Shown: positions 4,882-7,753 of the stretch, piece after piece
Layout of the letters: every line of letters begins with the position of its first letter
Position numbering within the stretch: position 1 is the first letter of the stretch
Source: Actinomycetota bacterium
GTDB taxonomy: Bacteria; Actinomycetota; Actinomycetes; Mycobacteriales; Mycobacteriaceae
Reading direction: 5' to 3'
DNA length: 7,753 nucleotides
Assembly (NCBI GenBank): GCA_005789055.1
Contig: SYAA01000007.1
Location: 1 to 7,753 of the forward strand
Program-made: the position numbers and the translations under genes
Notes under the pieces: model-generated
Database searches by the model: none
Seen by the model: only the letters and a program-made list of their open reading frames with translations
What the model was told of the DNA's origin: nothing

Positions 4882-7753
4882 ATGCCCAGCAGTGTCGGGC
4901 TCTACAACCCCGCGTACGAACACGACGCGTGCGGTGTCGCCATGGTGGTGGACATGCACGGCCGGCGCAGCCGCGACATCGTCGACAAGGCCATTACCGC
5001 GCTGCTGAACCTTGAGCATCGCGGGGCCGCCGGCGCTGAGCCCAACAGCGGGGACGGGGCCGGGATCATGATCGGAGTCCCCGACGAGTTCCTGCGGGCG
5101 GTGGTCGACTTCGAGTTGCCCGCCGAGGGTTCCTACGCCACCGGCATCGCATTCCTGCCGCAGTCCGCCCGCGACGCCGCGGCCGCCTGCGACGCCTTCG
5201 AACGAATTGTCACCTCCGAGGGGTTGAGCCTGCTCGGCTGGCGCGACGTCCCCACCGATGACTCTTCGCTGGGTGCGCTGGCCCGCGACGCCATGCCCAC
5301 CTTCCGGCAGCCGTTCATCGGCGGTGCCTCCGGCATGGAACTGGAGCGCCGGGCGTATGTGGTGCGCAAGCGGGCCGAGCATGAACTGGGCACCAAGGGG
5401 CCCGGCCAGGACGGGCCGGGCCGCGAGACCGTCTACTTCCCGAGCCTTTCGGGGAGGACCTTCATCTACAAGGGGATGCTGACCACCCCTCAGTTGAAAG
5501 CCTTCTATCTGGATCTGCAGGACGAAAGGGTCACCAGCGCACTGGGCATCGTGCACTCGCGCTTCTCCACCAACACTTTTCCGTCGTGGCCGTTGGCGCA
5601 CCCGTTCCGACGCATTGCCCACAACGGCGAGATCAACACCGTCACCGGCAACGAGAACTGGATGCGTGCTCGCGAGGCGCTGATCGACTCCGACCTCTTC
5701 GGCACCGACGTCGAGAAGATCTTCCCGGTCTGCACCCCGGGCGCCTCGGACAGCGCACGCTTCGACGAGGTGCTCGAACTGCTTCATCTGGGCGGCCGCA
5801 GCCTGCCGCACGCCGTGCTGATGATGATCCCCGAAGCCTGGGAACGCAACGAGACGATGGACCCCGACCGGCGAGCGTTCTACGCCTACCACTCCGCACT
5901 CATGGAGCCATGGGACGGGCCCGCATCGGTGTGCTTCTCCGACGGTACCGTCGTCGGTGCGGTGCTCGACCGCAACGGTCTTCGGCCCTCCCGCATCTGG
6001 GTCACCGACGACGGCCTGGTGGTGATGGCGTCGGAGGCCGGTGTGCTCGATCTCGACCCGGCCACCGTGGTCCAGCGCATGAGATTGCAGCCGGGCCGGA
6101 TGTTCCTGGTGGACACCGCCCGCGGCCGCATCGTCGCCGACGAGGAGATCAAGGCCGAACTGGCGGCCGAACATCCGTATCGGCAGTGGCTTAAGTCCGA
6201 ACAGTTCCATCTCGACGACCTGCCACAGGGCCCCTATATCCGGATGCCGCATCACCGGGTTGTGTTGCGGCAGCAAGCTTTCGGATATACCTACGAGGAA
6301 CTCAACCTGTTGATCGCGCCGATGGCACGAACCGGTGCGGAGTCGTTGGGCTCCATGGGCACCGATACTCCGATCGCGGTCCTATCGACGCGGCCACGGA
6401 TGCTGTTCGACTATTTTCAGCAACTGTTCGCACAGGTGACCAATCCTCCGCTGGATGCTATCCGCGAAGAGGTAGTGACCAGCCTGCAGGCCACCGTCGG
6501 CCCCGAGGGCAACCTGCTGCATCCCACGCCGGAGTCGTGCCACCAGATCCTGCTGCCACACCCGATCCTGCGTAACCACGAATTAGCCAAGCTGGTCAAC
6601 CTCGACCCCGACGATGAAGTGCACGGCCACAAACACGGAATGCGCGCCGCGGTGATCCGATGCCTGTACCCGGTGGCCGAGGGCGGGGAGGGCCTGCGCC
6701 GCGCTCTCGATGGTATCCGGGCCGCTGCATCGACAGCCATCGCCGATGGGGCGCGGATTCTGATCCTCTCGGACCGCGAGTCCAACGAGACCACCGCACC
6801 GATCCCGACCCTGCTCGCCGTCGCCGCGGTGCATCACCATCTGGTTCGGGAGCGCACCCGGACTCAGGTGGGCCTGGTTGTCGAGGCCGGCGACGCCCGG
6901 GAGGTGCACCACATGGCGATGCTGATCGCCTTCGGTGCGGCTGCGATCAACCCCTACATGGCTTTCGAATCGATCAGCGACATGATCGACCGTGACGTCT
7001 TGGGCGGTTCCACCGACCTCGACCGCGAGAAGGCGCTGCAGAACTACATCAAGGCGGCCGGCAAGGGCGTGTTGAAGGTGATGTCGAAGATGGGCATCTC
7101 CACGGTGGCGTCCTACACCGGAGCACAGTTGTTCCAAGCCATCGGGATCTCCCAAGCCGTGCTCGACGAGTACTTCACCGGCCTGTACTGCCCGATGGGC
7201 GGGATCGAACTCGACGACATCGCCGCCGACGTCGCCGCCCGCCACGCGTTGGCCTACCTCGACCGGCCCGACGAACGCGCGCACCGTGAACTTGAGGTGG
7301 GCGGGGAGTACCAGTGGCGCCGCGAAGGCGAGTACCACCTGTTCAACCCCGACACCGTGTTCAAGCTTCAGCACTCCACCCGCACCGGGCAGTATTCGAT
7401 CTTCAAGGAGTACAGCCGGCTGATCGACGATCAGAGCGAGAAGATGGCCTCCCTGCGAGGTCTGATGAAATTCAAGTCCGGCGTGCGTCCCGCGGTGCCC
7501 ATTGCCGAGGTGGAACCGGCCGCCGAGATCGTCAAGCGGTTCTCCACCGGGGCCATGAGCTATGGCTCGATCTCGGCTGAGGCGCACGAGACATTGGCGA
7601 TCGCGATGAACCGTCTCGGCGCCCGGTCGAACTCTGGCGAGGGCGGCGAAGCGGTCAGTCGGTTCACACCCGATCCGAACGGCGACTCGCGGCGCAGTGC
7701 CATCAAGCAGGTGGCGTCCGGCCGGTTCGGTGTGACCAGCCACTACCTGAGCA
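4882..7753 (+). CDS. gltB: Glutamate synthase (GOGAT) large subunit, N-terminal 957 residues (runs off right edge)
   Basis: The large subunit of glutamate synthase converts 2-oxoglutarate and glutamine to two glutamates, using electrons supplied by the GltD subunit. Residues 1-16 are a short propeptide ([16 protein letters not shown]), and Cys17 is the N-terminal nucleophile of the class II glutaminase domain after cleavage. That domain shows [19 protein letters not shown] (about 43-61), [19 protein letters not shown] (225-243), HNGEINT (247-253) and PGASDSA (286-292). A central domain follows, to roughly residue 800. The FMN-binding synthase domain then begins, with [13 protein letters not shown] (890-902) and RSNSGEGGE (915-923). 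The frame is unbroken to the edge. The family is about 1500 residues, so the 3Fe-4S cysteines and the C-terminal GltB beta-helix lie outside. ATG 4882 was chosen; GTG 4876 would add two residues. The partner gltD would be expected downstream. Confidence 0.97.
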   Translation, partial: MPSSVGLYNPAYEHDACGVAMVVDMHGRRSRDIVDKAITALLNLEHRGAAGAEPNSGDGAGIMIGVPDEFLRAVVDFELPAEGSYATGIAFLPQSARDAAAACDAFERIVTSEGLSLLGWRDVPTDDSSLGALARDAMPTFRQPFIGGASGMELERRAYVVRKRAEHELGTKGPGQDGPGRETVYFPSLSGRTFIYKGMLTTPQLKAFYLDLQDERVTSALGIVHSRFSTNTFPSWPLAHPFRRIAHNGEINTVTGNENWMRAREALIDSDLFGTDVEKIFPVCTPGASDSARFDEVLELLHLGGRSLPHAVLMMIPEAWERNETMDPDRRAFYAYHSALMEPWDGPASVCFSDGTVVGAVLDRNGLRPSRIWVTDDGLVVMASEAGVLDLDPATVVQRMRLQPGRMFLVDTARGRIVADEEIKAELAAEHPYRQWLKSEQFHLDDLPQGPYIRMPHHRVVLRQQAFGYTYEELNLLIAPMARTGAESLGSMGTDTPIAVLSTRPRMLFDYFQQLFAQVTNPPLDAIREEVVTSLQATVGPEGNLLHPTPESCHQILLPHPILRNHELAKLVNLDPDDEVHGHKHGMRAAVIRCLYPVAEGGEGLRRALDGIRAAASTAIADGARILILSDRESNETTAPIPTLLAVAAVHHHLVRERTRTQVGLVVEAGDAREVHHMAMLIAFGAAAINPYMAFESISDMIDRDVLGGSTDLDREKALQNYIKAAGKGVLKVMSKMGISTVASYTGAQLFQAIGISQAVLDEYFTGLYCPMGGIELDDIAADVAARHALAYLDRPDERAHRELEVGGEYQWRREGEYHLFNPDTVFKLQHSTRTGQYSIFKEYSRLIDDQSEKMASLRGLMKFKSGVRPAVPIAEVEPAAEIVKRFSTGAMSYGSISAEAHETLAIAMNRLGARSNSGEGGEAVSRFTPDPNGDSRRSAIKQVASGRFGVTSHYLS

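Noticed and set aside
4747..6276. Long minus-strand open frame (509 codons) opposite gltB
   Set aside because: The plus-strand gltB frame over the same bases is a clear match to glutamate synthase with its catalytic motifs. The antisense translation is low-complexity, rich in Gly/His/Val/Arg, and shows no domain. Such shadows are common in GC-rich genes.
6583..7743. Minus-strand open frame (386 codons) opposite the FMN-domain part of gltB
   Set aside because: It lies entirely within the gltB coding region on the other strand and has no family features.

Overview
The window looks like chromosome from a high-GC actinomycete, most likely a mycobacterium or close relative. The coding frames have strongly G/C-biased third positions, GTG starts are used, -10 elements fit the mycobacterial TANNNT pattern, and the glutamate synthase is of the actinobacterial type. 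No mobile elements, tRNA/rRNA genes or CRISPR repeats were seen. The species call is an inference from style, not from a database match.

Layout. Bases 3-68 hold a probable C-terminal tail of a plus-strand gene that begins outside the window. It converges on two adjacent minus-strand genes (545-967, then 76-501) that encode tandem paralogous proteins of about 140 residues and unknown function, roughly 59% identical to each other by hand count. A 63-bp divergent intergenic region follows, with two overlapping inverted repeats and an apparently leaderless promoter. It leads into a tight plus-strand operon of three genes: a SnoaL/NTF2-like small protein (1034-1540), an extended SDR of the NAD-dependent epimerase/3beta-HSD type (1537-2547, 4-bp overlap) and a DAO-family FAD oxidoreductase (2552-3919, 4-bp gap). 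The operon meets a minus-strand aquaporin gene (3903-4658) tail-to-tail, with a 17-bp coding overlap. The aquaporin is divergent from gltB, the large subunit of glutamate synthase (4882 to the right edge, incomplete). A near-perfect 16-bp palindrome lies in the roughly 220-bp region between them.

How the parts may work together. gltB is core nitrogen assimilation (2-oxoglutarate + glutamine to glutamate); its partner gltD would be expected beyond the right edge. The three-gene operon looks like a small accessory metabolic module in which a dehydrogenase, a flavin oxidase and a NTF2-fold enzyme act on one unknown, possibly amine-bearing, substrate. The points most worth a second look are the tandem unknown-family pair, the operon with its operator-like palindrome over the -10, the altered aquaporin selectivity filter, the Lys-to-Arg change in the SDR active site, and the palindrome between aqpZ and gltB.
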